Positions 17,059-25,834 are shown, counted from the first letter of the stretch. The stretch: DNA of 64,000 nt from Crossiella equi (GCF_017876755.1 NZ_JAGIOO010000001.1:5503786-5567785); one strand, 5' to 3'. The notes: generated by a model not told the origin, from the letters alone. A program made the numbers and translations.

Positions 17059-17621
17059 CCGCGGCCGACGAGAACTTCGAGGAAGCCAGCGTGAGCACTG
17101 AAGAGACCGCCGCCGTCGAGGAGTTCGACGCGGCCGCCGACGCCGTCGCGCCCGAGGTGGAGGAGTCCGCCGAGGTCGTCGCCGAGGCGGACACCGAGAC
17201 CGAGGACGCCCCGGTCCGCGCCATCACCGTGCCGTCCAAGCCGGTGCAGACCGTTGGCCGCCGCAAGGAGGCCGTGGTCCGCGTTCGCCTGGTGCCGGGC
17301 AGCGGCAAGTTCACCCTCAACGGCAAGACCCTTGAGGACTACTTCCCCAACAAGGTGCACCAGCAGCTCATCAAGGAGCCGCTCGTCACCCTGGAGAAGG
17401 TCGAAGCCTTCGACATCTACGGCAACCTGCGCGGCGGTGGCCCCTCCGGCCAGGCCGGCGCGCTGCGCCTGGCGATCGCCCGCGCCCTCATCGAGGTCGA
17501 CAGCGAGGACCGTCCCCCGCTGAAGAAGGCCGGCTTCCTCACCCGCGACCCGCGGGTCAAGGAGCGCAAGAAGTACGGCCTGAAGAAGGCCCGCAAGGCG
17601 CCGCAGTACAGCAAGCGCTGA
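17055..17621 (+). CDS. rpsI: 30S ribosomal protein S9 (uS9) with acidic N-terminal extension
   Basis: Small-subunit protein at the ribosomal P-site, 188 aa from the GTG overlapping the rplM stop. The conserved domain starts at [12 protein letters not shown] (~residue 64) and ends with the canonical basic tail [12 protein letters not shown], which reaches toward tRNA in the P site. Before it is a ~60-residue, very acidic Glu/Ala/Asp extension, longer than in M. tuberculosis S9. A second GTG at 17091, preceded by GAGGAAG, would give 176 aa; the overlap start is kept because AAGAAGG is suitably placed and coupling with rplM is usual. Confidence 0.96.
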   Translation: MTAADENFEEASVSTEETAAVEEFDAAADAVAPEVEESAEVVAEADTETEDAPVRAITVPSKPVQTVGRRKEAVVRVRLVPGSGKFTLNGKTLEDYFPNKVHQQLIKEPLVTLEKVEAFDIYGNLRGGGPSGQAGALRLAIARALIEVDSEDRPPLKKAGFLTRDPRVKERKKYGLKKARKAPQYSKR

Positions 17622-17645
17622 TTTTTCTTCAGCCGCGAGGCAACC

Positions 17646-17691
17646 AGCGGGAGCAGCTATCCGTATACGGGGAGCTGCTCCCGCTTTTTTT
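17646..17691 (+). terminator. Rho-independent terminator after rpsI
   Basis: Perfect 13-bp arms (17646-17658 and 17673-17685) around a 14-nt loop, followed by a run of seven T. It is the only hairpin in the window with a classic T-tract. Confidence 0.92.
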
Positions 17692-17724
17692 GGTTCGTCA
17701 CGACACCAGAGGAGATCCCTCGAC

Positions 17725-19062
17725 ATGGCCCGACTGTTCGGCACCGACGGCGTTCGCGGACTCGCCAACGCCGACCTGACCCCGGAGCTCGCGCTCTCCA
17801 TCGCCGCCGCGGCGGCGCAGGTCCTGGCCGAACACGACCGATCCCACCGCCCGGTCGCCGTGGTCGGCCGTGACCCGAGGGCCAGCGGCGAGATGCTGGA
17901 GGCCGCGGTCACCGCCGGTCTCACCGCCGCCGGGGCCGACGTGCTGCGGGTCGGCGTGCTGCCGACGCCCGCGGTCGCCTTCCTCATCAACGAGCTCGGT
18001 GCCGACCTGGGCGTGATGATCTCCGCCTCGCACAACCCGATGCCCGACAACGGCGTGAAGCTGTTCGCGGCGGGCGGGCTGAAGCTGCCGGACACGGTCG
18101 AGGACGAGATCGAGGCCAAGATGGCCGACACCACCTCCGCGCGCCGCACCGGTGCGGGCGTGGGCCGCGTGCGCGACGTCACCGACGCGGCGCAGCGTTA
18201 CGTCGACCACCTGCTGCTGGCCACCGGTCAGCCGCTGGAGGGCCTGAAGGTCGTGGTCGACTGCGCGAACGGCGCGGCCAGCTTCGTCGCCCCCGACGCC
18301 TACCGCCGGGCGGGTGCCGAGGTCATCGCGGTGCACGCGGAGCCGGACGGCCTCAACATCAACGACAACTGCGGGTCCACGCACATCGACGGCCTCGGCG
18401 AGGTCGTCAAGGCACACGGCGCGGACCTGGGCATCGCCCACGACGGCGACGCGGACCGCTGCCTGGCGGTCGACGCGGACGGCAACATCATCGACGGCGA
18501 CCAGATCCTGGCCGTGCTGGCACTGGCCATGAAGGACGCGGGCGAGCTGGCCGAGGACACCCTGGTCGCGACCGTGATGAGCAACCTGGGCCTGCACCTG
18601 GCCATGCGCGAGCACGGGGTCAACCTGCGCACCACCGCGGTCGGCGACCGGTACGTGGTCGAGGAGCTGCGGGCCAACGGCTACACCCTGGGCGGCGAGC
18701 AGTCCGGTCACGTGGTGCTGCCCGGCCACGCCACCACCGGCGACGGCCTGCTCACCGCGCTGCGCCTGATGGCCCGCATGGCCCACACCGGCAAGTCGCT
18801 GGCCGACCTGGCCGGGGTCATGCGCCGCCTGCCGCAGGTCCTGGTCAACGTCAAGGTCACCGACAAGGCCGCCGTGGCCGCCGCCCCCTCCGTCGCCGAG
18901 GCCGTGGCCGCGGTCGAGGCGGAGCTGGCGGGCCACGGCCGGGTCCTGCTGCGCCCCTCGGGCACCGAACAGCTGGTCCGGGTCATGGTCGAGGCCCCGA
19001 GCCAGGACGCGGCCCAGAACGCGGCCCAGCGCCTGGCCGGAGTGGTCTCCAGCGTCCGGTAG
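17725..19062 (+). CDS. glmM: Phosphoglucosamine mutase
   Basis: Converts glucosamine-6-phosphate to glucosamine-1-phosphate for UDP-GlcNAc and hence peptidoglycan; cytoplasmic, 445 aa. The start is supported by AGAGGAG upstream. Visible motifs are FGTDGVRG at the N-terminus, the catalytic phosphoserine loop ISASHNP with Ser102, the magnesium loop DGDADR and the C-terminal phosphate loop RPSGTE. All key residues are intact. It sits between the rpsI terminator and a patch of small membrane-protein genes; glmS, the preceding step of the pathway, lies 7 kb downstream. Confidence 0.98.
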   Translation: MARLFGTDGVRGLANADLTPELALSIAAAAAQVLAEHDRSHRPVAVVGRDPRASGEMLEAAVTAGLTAAGADVLRVGVLPTPAVAFLINELGADLGVMISASHNPMPDNGVKLFAAGGLKLPDTVEDEIEAKMADTTSARRTGAGVGRVRDVTDAAQRYVDHLLLATGQPLEGLKVVVDCANGAASFVAPDAYRRAGAEVIAVHAEPDGLNINDNCGSTHIDGLGEVVKAHGADLGIAHDGDADRCLAVDADGNIIDGDQILAVLALAMKDAGELAEDTLVATVMSNLGLHLAMREHGVNLRTTAVGDRYVVEELRANGYTLGGEQSGHVVLPGHATTGDGLLTALRLMARMAHTGKSLADLAGVMRRLPQVLVNVKVTDKAAVAAAPSVAEAVAAVEAELAGHGRVLLRPSGTEQLVRVMVEAPSQDAAQNAAQRLAGVVSSVR

Positions 19063-19110
19063 GCAACGGCGGTAGGGTGCTCGGCAGGTTACGAACCGGA
19101 CGGGGGACAC

Positions 19111-19413
19111 ATGCCGGGCACCGCACACTTGGCCAGCCTGTACAGCAACGACGTCCAGGACATCCTGCAGCTGGTGACCCTGGTGGCCGCGATCGGCGCG
19201 CTGGTGGTCGCCTTGCTGGCCCTGAACGCGGTGAAGTCGCTGCGCGGCCCGCGCCAGCCGGTGTCCCAGCCCTTCGCACCCCAGCCCGCGGGCCCGCCGA
19301 CCGGCGGCCAACAGCTCCCGTTCGCCCCACCCCCGGGCCCACAAGCCGCGCCACCGGGCTACGGCCAGCAACAGCCGTCCCACGGCTGGGGCCAGCAGCC
19401 CCCGCAGGCCTGA
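19111..19413 (+). CDS. Small single-span membrane protein with Pro/Gln-rich tail (A)
   Basis: This 100-aa protein has an ATG start after GGGGG. One membrane segment (residues ~18-42) follows a short N-terminal stretch. The C-terminal half is a low-complexity Pro/Gly/Gln tail (GYGQQQPSHGWGQQ) with no cysteines. It lies 18 bp before a gene of the same design, so the two are probably co-expressed. The tail probably faces the cytoplasm, because Lys/Arg residues follow the membrane segment. I do not recognise the family; a role in tethering or protein condensation at the membrane is conceivable but unsupported. Confidence 0.7.
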   Translation: MPGTAHLASLYSNDVQDILQLVTLVAAIGALVVALLALNAVKSLRGPRQPVSQPFAPQPAGPPTGGQQLPFAPPPGPQAAPPGYGQQQPSHGWGQQPPQA

Positions 19414-19431
19414 CCCGCCAAGGAGAGGCAC

Positions 19432-19737
19432 ATGGCCCCCAGCATCTCGCCCCTGGTCGCGATCATCATCGGCGTGCTCCTGCTCGTCGGCATCGTGGCC
19501 GTGATCGTGGTCGTAATGCGCAAGAAGAAGCAGGCTCCGCAGGGCTACCCGCAGCAGTACGGCCAGCAGCCCTACGGTCAGCAGCCGGGCTACCCGCCCC
19601 AGGGCTACGGTCCGCCGCAGGGTTACCCCGGTCAGGGCTACCCGGGCCAGCAGCCGCCCCCTCCGCCCGGCGCCCCCTACCCCGGCCAGCAGCCCCCGCC
19701 ACAGCAGCCGGGCTGGGGCCAGCCGCCCCAGGGCTGA
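19432..19737 (+). CDS. Small single-span membrane protein with PGYGQQ-repeat tail (B)
   Basis: This 101-aa protein has an ATG start behind AAGGAGAGG. A strongly hydrophobic segment (residues ~8-28) is followed by RKKK, which should keep the tail in the cytoplasm. The tail consists of short tandem Gly-Tyr/Pro-Gln-Gln units (QGYPQQYGQQ, PGQGYPGQQ). It shares design and neighbourhood with protein A and with the N-terminus of the 359-aa membrane protein at 23881-24960. No known domain is recognised. Gln/Tyr/Gly-rich tails are prone to weak self-association, which is an inference from composition only. Confidence 0.72.
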   Translation: MAPSISPLVAIIIGVLLLVGIVAVIVVVMRKKKQAPQGYPQQYGQQPYGQQPGYPPQGYGPPQGYPGQGYPGQQPPPPPGAPYPGQQPPPQQPGWGQPPQG

Positions 19738-19791
19738 GTACCGCGACCTGGGCGATCAGGCCGAACACCTGCGCCCGATGAGCGGAGTCGC

Positions 19792-19797
19792 TACCCT
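19792..19797 (+). promoter_or_regulatory. Candidate -10 box upstream of the EspC-like gene
   Basis: TACCCT, ~150 bp before the next start codon, in a 208-bp gap that otherwise holds no recognised element. Confidence 0.25.
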
Positions 19798-19945
19798 CCA
19801 CATGGGTCGTCACCTGCGCATTCGCGCTTGGGAACAATGTGCCGCACCCAGCCTCACCGGGAACCGCACACCGGGTTCTCCCGTCTGAGCTGTGTGCGGG
19901 GCGGGCGGCCCTGCTGATGCGCAGGCGTGAGGAGATGGGGATCCC

Positions 19946-20254
19946 GTGGCTGGTTACAAGGCGACGCTGGACGAGCTGTCGAAGATCGGTGGGCTGATCG
20001 ACGGCGAGGCCAAGAGCATCGACGTCGAGGCCACCAACATCGGCCAGAGCGACATCAGCGGCGGTGACTTCGGCCGCATCAGCGAGGGCATCGGCAAGGA
20101 GTACGCCACCGCCATCGACGAGAAGCTCGTCAAGGGCGTCCAGGGCTTCGCCCGCGGGGCCCGTGCCTACTCGAACGCGGTGATCCAGTCGTACAAGACC
20201 TACGCCGCCACGGAAGAGTCCGAGCGCAGCAACCTCAACAACCAGAAGCGCTGA
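19946..20254 (+). CDS. Small helical ESX-associated protein (EspC/Rv3440c-like)
   Basis: This 102-aa protein has a GTG start with GAGGAGATGGGG upstream. It has no signal peptide or membrane span. It is predicted to be helical throughout, with an LIDGEAKSI segment and a C-terminal SYKTYAATEESE stretch that contains YxxxE-like export signals. Size and design resemble the EspC-like branch of small ESX proteins. Its position downstream of glmM and before a large WXG-like protein matches the hypothetical pair Rv3440c-Rv3439c of M. tuberculosis (recalled synteny). It probably acts with the 990-aa protein 32 bp downstream, perhaps as a co-secreted partner; this is inference. Confidence 0.78.
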   Translation: MAGYKATLDELSKIGGLIDGEAKSIDVEATNIGQSDISGGDFGRISEGIGKEYATAIDEKLVKGVQGFARGARAYSNAVIQSYKTYAATEESERSNLNNQKR

Positions 20255-20286
20255 GCGGGCGCCCGGACTGAGCACAGGGGAATCCG

Positions 20287-23259
20287 ATGGGGCACGAGCG
20301 CACTGGCAACCAGGTTGAACAGCGGCGGATGTACCAGAGCAACGTCCAGGGATCGGCCTCCAACGAGGAGATCAAGAAGATCCTGGACGACCCGAACGTC
20401 CCGGAGGCGCTGAAGCGCGACATCATCGCGACCTGGGCGGGAACCTACGACGTCGGCGGCCGCGGCAACGGGAAACCGCCGGCCGAGGTCCAGCAGTACA
20501 TCGACAAGTACAACGCGCAGGGTGACGTCGACACCTACAAGCGCAGCCGGAAGGCCGACGTCAGCACCAGCAGCAACCAGGAGGAAGAGGACCTCAAGCG
20601 CCGCACCGACGAGGCGAAGGCGGTCCAGGAGTCCAACGGCAAGGCGGGCGGCAACCAGGCTGTCCTCGACCAGGCCAAGCGCGGCATCGACGGCGGCACC
20701 GGCAGCGGCTACAACTCCTCCAAGGAGCTCTTCGACGCGGGAGCCCGAGGCCTGGAGTTCTTCGGCAACTTCCACGAGTCGTACAACAACTACACGGGCT
20801 CGAAGTTCGACTTCAACAAGCTCCGGGACCGCTACGACGAGCACCGCGAGGTCCAGTTCGCCAAGTTCCGCAACGAGATCGAGCGGCTCGGCAAGGCGCA
20901 TGGACAGCTGGAGAACCTGACCCAGAACCTGCGCAACCACACCAGCTCGCTGCTCAACACCTGGAAGGGCGGCGCGTCCTCCGGGGCGCAGGGCTACAGC
21001 AAGACGTTCCTGGACAAGGCAGGCCAGTTCACCGGCCAGCTGAAGCAGGCCAGGGACACGCTCAAGGAGGCCCTGCCCCGGGTCGAGCAGGCCTGCTACG
21101 ACACGGCGAACTGCATGAACGGCATCGCGGCCAACGCGGTGCAGGTCGGCGGGTACACCAAGGTCCAGGTGGAGCTGGTCGTCAAGGTGGCCAAGCGCGA
21201 GGCCAACGACGAGGAGCTCGGCCTGATCGCCAGCCGCCTCGGCGTCAAGTACGACGCGGAGGGCTGCGGTGACGACGTGCCCGACCGCATCAAGGACGAG
21301 GCGCAACGCAACGCCAAGGACTGGCTGGACAAGCACTTCGTGCCCAAGTTCCGCGAGCACGAGAACAACTTCAACCAGCGGGCCGACAACACCTTCCGGA
21401 CCATCGACACCGCGTGGCGCGGGGTCAAGGACGCGCTGAACCTGGTCAACCCCGACCCGTTCAAGGAGATGCCCGCCGGGATCGAACCGGGCAAGGACAC
21501 CGGCGGAGGCACCCCGCCCGGCGGCGGTGGCAAGCCCCCGGGTGGCGGCGGCATGCCGCCCGGCGGTGGCGGGATGCCCCCTGGCGGTGGCGGGATGCCG
21601 CCGATGCCGGAGGCGCAGCCCACGCCGGAGATGCCCAAGCTGCCGACGGACCAGACAAACCCGGCCGGGGTCGGCGACCCGAACGACCGGCAGACCGTCA
21701 CGATCGACGACGGCAGTGGCCGCAAGATCGCGGTGTCCGAGCCGACGGACGACGGCAAAGTCAAGCTCATGGTCACCGGCCCGGACGGCAAGCCGAAGCC
21801 GTATGAGATCGACTTCCAGGTGCCGGGAGAACGTCCGGCCGGTCAGCCGGGTGCCCCCGGCCAGCCCGGTGTCCCGGGCCACCCCGGTGTTCCCGGCCAG
21901 CCGCCCGGCCCCGGACAGCAGCTGCCGGGCCAGCCGCCGGCGCAGGGCGAGCCGGTCACGCAGATCAAGCCCGGACCGGACGGCACGGCGTCCTTCCGCG
22001 ACGGCAACTCGCTGATCAGCACGCAGCTGGTGCCGGGTACGACGGACCAGATGAAGGTCACCATCGACAACATGGACGGCCGCCCGCCGACCACGTACAC
22101 GGTGAACTTCGAGGACGAGGCACCCAAGCCGCCTGGCCAGCAGGCGCAGGGCATGCCGAGGCCGATGCCGCCGTTGGACCAGCCGCAGCACGACCCCCGT
22201 GCCATGCCGCTGCGCGGTGAGGTGCCCGGTCCGCAGACCGAACCCGCCTTCGGGCGGATGGGCGAGCCGATGCCCGCACCGGCCGGAGGACCGCAGGGCT
22301 GGCAAGGCGGTGCGCCCCAGGGCTGGCAGGGTGGGCCGCCGCAGGAGTGGCAGCCCGCTCCGGCGCAGGCCGGAATGCCCCAGGGCGGGCCGCAGGGCTG
22401 GCAGGGCGCGGCACCCCAGGGGTGGCAGGCCCCGCAGGAGTGGCAGGGCGGTCCGCAGCACGGTGGCCCGCAGCAGGGCTTCCCCCAGCAGGGCTTCCCG
22501 CCACCCGGTGGTGCACAGCATGGTTGGCAGCCCGCCGGGCCCCAGGGCTGGCAGGGCGGTCCGGCGCAGGGCTGGGCACCGCCGCAGCCCGGAGGTGTGC
22601 CGTGGCAGCCCGAGCCGATGCCGCAGGGCGGCCCGCAGCACGGTGGCCCGTGGCAGGACAACGGTCCTGGCCACCACGGTGGTCAGCCGCGGTTCGAGCA
22701 GCCGCCACCGGGGCCGCAGGGACCGGGGCCGCAGGGCTGGGCCCCGCCACCCCCGCAGCCGGGCTACGCGAACTTCCCGCCACCCGCGCCCGCCTTCCAC
22801 CCGGGGCCGGTGGACGGCACGGCGGTGGCCTCGGCCGCTTCGGGCGACTACGGGCTGGGCAACGACTACTCCCGGACCAGCTCCAACGACGGCCAGGTGA
22901 GCGCGGGCAGCGCGTTCACCGGTGGAGGTCAGCACGGCCAGCACGGCGGGGCCGGACTCGCTGACACCAACTCGCCGCAAGGGGCCGGCCCGGCTGGGGC
23001 TGGACTCGCCTCCGTGCCCGATGGCAGCGCGTGGGGCCAGAACACCATGGGCCAGGCCCAGCAGCCCGGTGGCATGCCGATGGGTGGGATGCCCATGGGC
23101 GGTGGCGCGGGCGCGGGTGGTGGACAGGGCGGCGACCAGGAGCGGCAGGCCAGCTCCTGGCGCACCCAGGGCCAGTACTTCAACGTCGACGACGACCCGA
23201 ACCAGCCCCGGCAGTGGGTTGACCCGGTGCTCGGCGACGACGGTTTCCGCGACCGCTGA
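20287..23259 (+). CDS. Giant WXG-like protein with long Pro/Gly/Gln repeat region (candidate ESX substrate)
   Basis: This 990-aa protein has no signal peptide and no membrane segment. Residues ~1-190 are charged and helical. Residues ~190-380 resemble a WXG100/PPE-like helical bundle with WKG at 226-228. A (PPGGGG)n linker (~405-440) precedes two small repeated modules: VTIDDGSGRKIAV near 475 and a similar VTIDNMDG... near 595. Between them is a collagen-like PG-X stretch (~520-555). Residues ~665-825 hold many PQGWQGG / PQEWQ units, followed by a Gly/Ala/Ser tail and a distinct end (YFNVDDDPNQPRQWVDP). It lies 32 bp after the EspC-like gene and corresponds in position to the Ala/Pro-rich Rv3439c. 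A secreted, wall-spanning or surface-exposed ESX-4 substrate is the most attractive reading but is inference. Confidence 0.8.
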   Translation: MGHERTGNQVEQRRMYQSNVQGSASNEEIKKILDDPNVPEALKRDIIATWAGTYDVGGRGNGKPPAEVQQYIDKYNAQGDVDTYKRSRKADVSTSSNQEEEDLKRRTDEAKAVQESNGKAGGNQAVLDQAKRGIDGGTGSGYNSSKELFDAGARGLEFFGNFHESYNNYTGSKFDFNKLRDRYDEHREVQFAKFRNEIERLGKAHGQLENLTQNLRNHTSSLLNTWKGGASSGAQGYSKTFLDKAGQFTGQLKQARDTLKEALPRVEQACYDTANCMNGIAANAVQVGGYTKVQVELVVKVAKREANDEELGLIASRLGVKYDAEGCGDDVPDRIKDEAQRNAKDWLDKHFVPKFREHENNFNQRADNTFRTIDTAWRGVKDALNLVNPDPFKEMPAGIEPGKDTGGGTPPGGGGKPPGGGGMPPGGGGMPPGGGGMPPMPEAQPTPEMPKLPTDQTNPAGVGDPNDRQTVTIDDGSGRKIAVSEPTDDGKVKLMVTGPDGKPKPYEIDFQVPGERPAGQPGAPGQPGVPGHPGVPGQPPGPGQQLPGQPPAQGEPVTQIKPGPDGTASFRDGNSLISTQLVPGTTDQMKVTIDNMDGRPPTTYTVNFEDEAPKPPGQQAQGMPRPMPPLDQPQHDPRAMPLRGEVPGPQTEPAFGRMGEPMPAPAGGPQGWQGGAPQGWQGGPPQEWQPAPAQAGMPQGGPQGWQGAAPQGWQAPQEWQGGPQHGGPQQGFPQQGFPPPGGAQHGWQPAGPQGWQGGPAQGWAPPQPGGVPWQPEPMPQGGPQHGGPWQDNGPGHHGGQPRFEQPPPGPQGPGPQGWAPPPPQPGYANFPPPAPAFHPGPVDGTAVASAASGDYGLGNDYSRTSSNDGQVSAGSAFTGGGQHGQHGGAGLADTNSPQGAGPAGAGLASVPDGSAWGQNTMGQAQQPGGMPMGGMPMGGGAGAGGGQGGDQERQASSWRTQGQYFNVDDDPNQPRQWVDPVLGDDGFRDR

Positions 23260-23262
23260 GCA

Positions 23263-23296
23263 ACCCGGGGCCGCCCCGCACCGGGCGGCCTCGGGT
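23263..23296 (+). terminator. Terminator hairpin after the giant WXG-like gene
   Basis: 14-bp arms (23263-23276 and 23283-23296) with a single G-U type mismatch and a 6-nt loop, four bases after the stop codon. Confidence 0.75.
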
Positions 23297-23377
23297 GATC
23301 GCCTGCCATCCCCCACGGGGAAGCGGCGCAGGCCGTAGGCTTCCCCGGACGTACTGTTGTTGTCGCTGGGGGTCGTC

Positions 23378-23863
23378 ATGGAGGACTTCGCCGCTCGTCT
23401 GGCACGGGAGCTGGACGCGCAGCTGCGGGCAGGCCGGGAACAGGACGCCTACTGGGCCGACAAGGCCGAGAAGTCCGAGGCACAGGCCCGTGAGGCGGGC
23501 AAGAACATGACCGAGCGCTGGGAGAAGCGCATCGCCGCCCTCCAGCGCCGGGACAAGGAACGTCGCGAGGCGCAGAACAACCCCCGTCGCTCGAACGACG
23601 GCTACCTCGGCTTCGGCCGTGACGACGAGATGAAGGACGACCTCACCGAGATCGACGAGATGGTGGCCGAAGAGGACCGCCGACTCGCCAGGGAGGCCGC
23701 CGAGCAGCGGGCGGGCCAGTCTCCGTCCGCCGGCCCGTCCGCCTACTCGCCTCCACCCGTACCGCAGCCTGCCGCACCGTCTGCCCGGCCGGTGCAGTCC
23801 CGGCCGCAGCGGCGGCCGGTCGACGATGACGACGACTTCGAGCAGGGCAGCTGGCTGCACTGA
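23378..23863 (+). CDS. Charged coiled-coil protein, unknown function
   Basis: This 161-aa protein starts at ATG 23378, shortly after GGGGGT; an upstream TTG pair in frame has no ribosome site. The first ~110 residues are highly charged and helical (EKSEAQAREAGKN, RRDKERREAQ), typical of a coiled coil. Residues ~110-150 are Pro/Ser/Ala-rich and likely disordered, and the end is acidic then aromatic (DDDDDFEQGSWLH). No membrane span or signal peptide is seen. Placed after the ESX-like pair but behind a hairpin, it may have its own promoter. The family is not recognised; a structural or cytoplasmic ESX-related role is possible. Confidence 0.7.
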   Translation: MEDFAARLARELDAQLRAGREQDAYWADKAEKSEAQAREAGKNMTERWEKRIAALQRRDKERREAQNNPRRSNDGYLGFGRDDEMKDDLTEIDEMVAEEDRRLAREAAEQRAGQSPSAGPSAYSPPPVPQPAAPSARPVQSRPQRRPVDDDDDFEQGSWLH

Positions 23864-23880
23864 CCCCGGTCAGCGCGTTC

Positions 23881-24960
23881 TCACTGGTGGGCCTGTGGTT
23901 GCCACTGCGGGGCAGGGGCGGCTGGTGCGCTGCCCCGGGTGGTCGGCAGCAGGCCAGCCAGGACGACCAGCAGACCGCCGGTGATGGGCACCACGGCCTG
24001 GATGATGCTCAGGCTGTTGGGGTTCAGCTGCGGGATGAGGTGGAGGAGCGCGCCGAGTGCTCCGCCCACGATGAGCAGGATCCGGGCCGAGACGGTCGGG
24101 CCGCCTGCCCGGAGGAGACCCGCCAGGACGAGGCCGGTGCTGGCGACGGCCGAGAGGGCCGTGGTGAGGGTGACCGGGTTGCTCACCGCGACGTCACCGT
24201 CGAACACGCCCAGGTACAAGAGGCGGAGCGGCACTTCCAAGGCGAGGAGGGACAGGCCCACCACGGCCAGTGCGAGGGTCGCGGTCGGGCCGGTCGTCGC
24301 CGCGGCCGGGCGTGCACGGGACATCGCCAGCGCGCCCGCGGTGATGAGCAGGACGCCGCCGAGCGAGCCCGGGACCAAGGCGAGGAAGGTGAACCGTTCC
24401 ACGGGGTCCAGGGGCAGCCAGGGCCAGATCGCCGCGACCGCACCCGCGATGAACAGGAGCACGGCGGAAGGGCGCTGGGCTGAGCCCAGCCGTGCCACGG
24501 CGATCGTGATCAAGGCGACCAGGACGAGGGAGAGGGCATTGGCCAGCAGGTTGTTGGTGAGGACCTTGCCGCGCCACAGGTCGCTGCTCTCCATGACCAG
24601 GGACTGCACCCAGGCCACGCCCACCAGGCCCAGCAGGGCGAGGAGGGTGGGGGCCGTCGGCGGGGGCGCGATCGGGAGCCGCGGCCGGGGCTGCTGGTAG
24701 CCGGGCGGGGGCTGCTGCTGCCAACCGCCCGGCGGGTACTGGCCCTGCGGCGGGCCGGTGGGCGGCTGCCCCGGAGGTGGGCCCATCGGCTGCTGGCCCG
24801 GGAACGGGCCCGCCGGTGGCTGGGCCTGGGGGGCCTGGCCGGGGAAGTGCGGTGGCTGTGGTGGGGGCGCCTGATCCCAGCCCGGGCCCGGGTGCGGCTG
24901 GCGGCCGGGGTTCTGGCCCCAGCCGGGTGGCTGGTTGCCGGGTTGTGGTGACCAGTCCAT
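23881..24960 (-). CDS. Polytopic membrane protein with Pro/Gly/Gln-rich N-terminus
   Basis: This 359-aa protein starts at an ATG behind GGGGGAGG. Residues 1 to ~100 are a cytoplasmic low-complexity segment of GQ/PP units (QPPGWGQNPG, PTGPPQGQYPPG). About eight hydrophobic segments follow (~105-345), then a short Pro/Ala/Gln tail. No transporter signature or catalytic motif is seen. The tail style matches the two small proteins upstream of the EspC-like gene. It is 24 bp downstream of the hydrolase gene on the same strand, so both belong to one leftward unit, convergent with the coiled-coil gene. Confidence 0.78.
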   Translation of the reverse strand: MDWSPQPGNQPPGWGQNPGRQPHPGPGWDQAPPPQPPHFPGQAPQAQPPAGPFPGQQPMGPPPGQPPTGPPQGQYPPGGWQQQPPPGYQQPRPRLPIAPPPTAPTLLALLGLVGVAWVQSLVMESSDLWRGKVLTNNLLANALSLVLVALITIAVARLGSAQRPSAVLLFIAGAVAAIWPWLPLDPVERFTFLALVPGSLGGVLLITAGALAMSRARPAAATTGPTATLALAVVGLSLLALEVPLRLLYLGVFDGDVAVSNPVTLTTALSAVASTGLVLAGLLRAGGPTVSARILLIVGGALGALLHLIPQLNPNSLSIIQAVVPITGGLLVVLAGLLPTTRGSAPAAPAPQWQPQAHQ

Positions 24961-24984
24961 GCGTTTCCTCCCCCGAAGCGGTGA

Positions 24985-25821
24985 CTAGTGGTGTGCCGGT
25001 GTGGGCAGCGGGCCCCTCGTGTAGTCGATCGTGCAGCCCCGGACCTCCTCCTCCAGCAGCGCGCTGTAGGCGCGGGTGCCGGTGAGGATGCGCAACAGAA
25101 AGGCTGTGACCAGGGATTTTGTCAGTTTTTGGGTGCCGTGGTGGCCTCGGCCGTCCAGGAGGAGGTCGCTCCAGTGGCGGCCTTCGGTGAAGGCCAGATG
25201 GGTGGCCTTGGTGATCGAGCGGAGTTGGACCGGGCCCGCCCAGGCCTGGGCCAGGGGTTCGATGTGGCCCACCGGTGGGGCGACGAGGTCCTGGGCCGCG
25301 GCCAGGTGGAGGGCGGGCATCGGGCAGTCGCGGGCCGCGTCCAGGCTGGAGGGGCGGGTCTCGGAGAGGGCCAGGGTGACCACCGCTCGAACCCGTGGGT
25401 CCTCGGCCGCGGCCAGGACCGCGCTGCCCGCGCCCATCGAGTGGCCTGCCAGGGCCAGGCGGTCCGGGTCGACGCTGATCTTGCCCTCGCCCAGCCGGAC
25501 GCCGGTGCAGACGTCCAGGGTCGTGCGGAGGTCCGCGGCGTAGAGGCGGTGGCTGGGGAGGGCGCCGCCGTGGGTGGCCGGGGCCGCGACCACGATGCCC
25601 CAGCTGGCCAGGTGTTTGAGCAGGCCCAGGTAGCGGCGCGGGGGCTGGAGCCAGCCGTGGCCGAAGGCCACCGCGGGCAGGCCCAGGCCCTGCGCCGGGG
25701 TCAGGACCAGGCCGGGCAGGCCGATGAGGCCCAGGTCACCGCGCAGCACCTTGTGGGGGCCGGGGCGGGACAGCTGCTCCAGCGCCTGCTTGGGCGTGAG
25801 GGCCTTGACCGCGCGTGCCAT
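24985..25821 (-). CDS. Alpha/beta hydrolase (dienelactone hydrolase/lipase-like)
   Basis: This 278-aa cytoplasmic hydrolase carries the nucleophile elbow GHSMGAG, an acid in AAAQDLVAPP and the catalytic His in ATHLAFTEGRH; an oxyanion-region GHGW lies near residue 55. The start at ATG 25821 (MARAVKAL) is preferred to an upstream frame because no ribosome site exists for either, while TAACGT lies seven bases before this ATG, as expected for a leaderless mRNA. The substrate is unknown; the family ranges from esterases to polyester hydrolases. It is divergent from glmS. Confidence 0.82.
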   Translation of the reverse strand: MARAVKALTPKQALEQLSRPGPHKVLRGDLGLIGLPGLVLTPAQGLGLPAVAFGHGWLQPPRRYLGLLKHLASWGIVVAAPATHGGALPSHRLYAADLRTTLDVCTGVRLGEGKISVDPDRLALAGHSMGAGSAVLAAAEDPRVRAVVTLALSETRPSSLDAARDCPMPALHLAAAQDLVAPPVGHIEPLAQAWAGPVQLRSITKATHLAFTEGRHWSDLLLDGRGHHGTQKLTKSLVTAFLLRILTGTRAYSALLEEEVRGCTIDYTRGPLPTPAHH

Positions 25822-25828
25822 GCACGGG

Positions 25829-25834
25829 ACGTTA
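25829..25834 (-). promoter_or_regulatory. -10 box of a probable leaderless transcript (hydrolase)
   Basis: TAACGT on the leftward strand, followed by 7 nt and then the ATG; no ribosome-binding site precedes the start. Confidence 0.4.

Noticed and set aside
19802-19888. Possible 28-codon leader peptide before the EspC-like gene
   Set aside because: An ATG follows a TACCCT box, but there is no ribosome site, no codon bias or conserved feature, and the spacing is not the leaderless one.
21505-21910. Gly-Pro repeat region as an assembly artefact or frameshift
   Set aside because: The reading frame stays open and in phase through all repeats, with ordered modules before, between and after them, so it is treated as genuine.
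20200-23379. Leftward 1059-codon open frame opposite the WXG-like giant gene
   Set aside because: Low-complexity Arg/Leu/Pro translation without motifs; the rightward frame has a ribosome site, WKG motif and ordered repeats.
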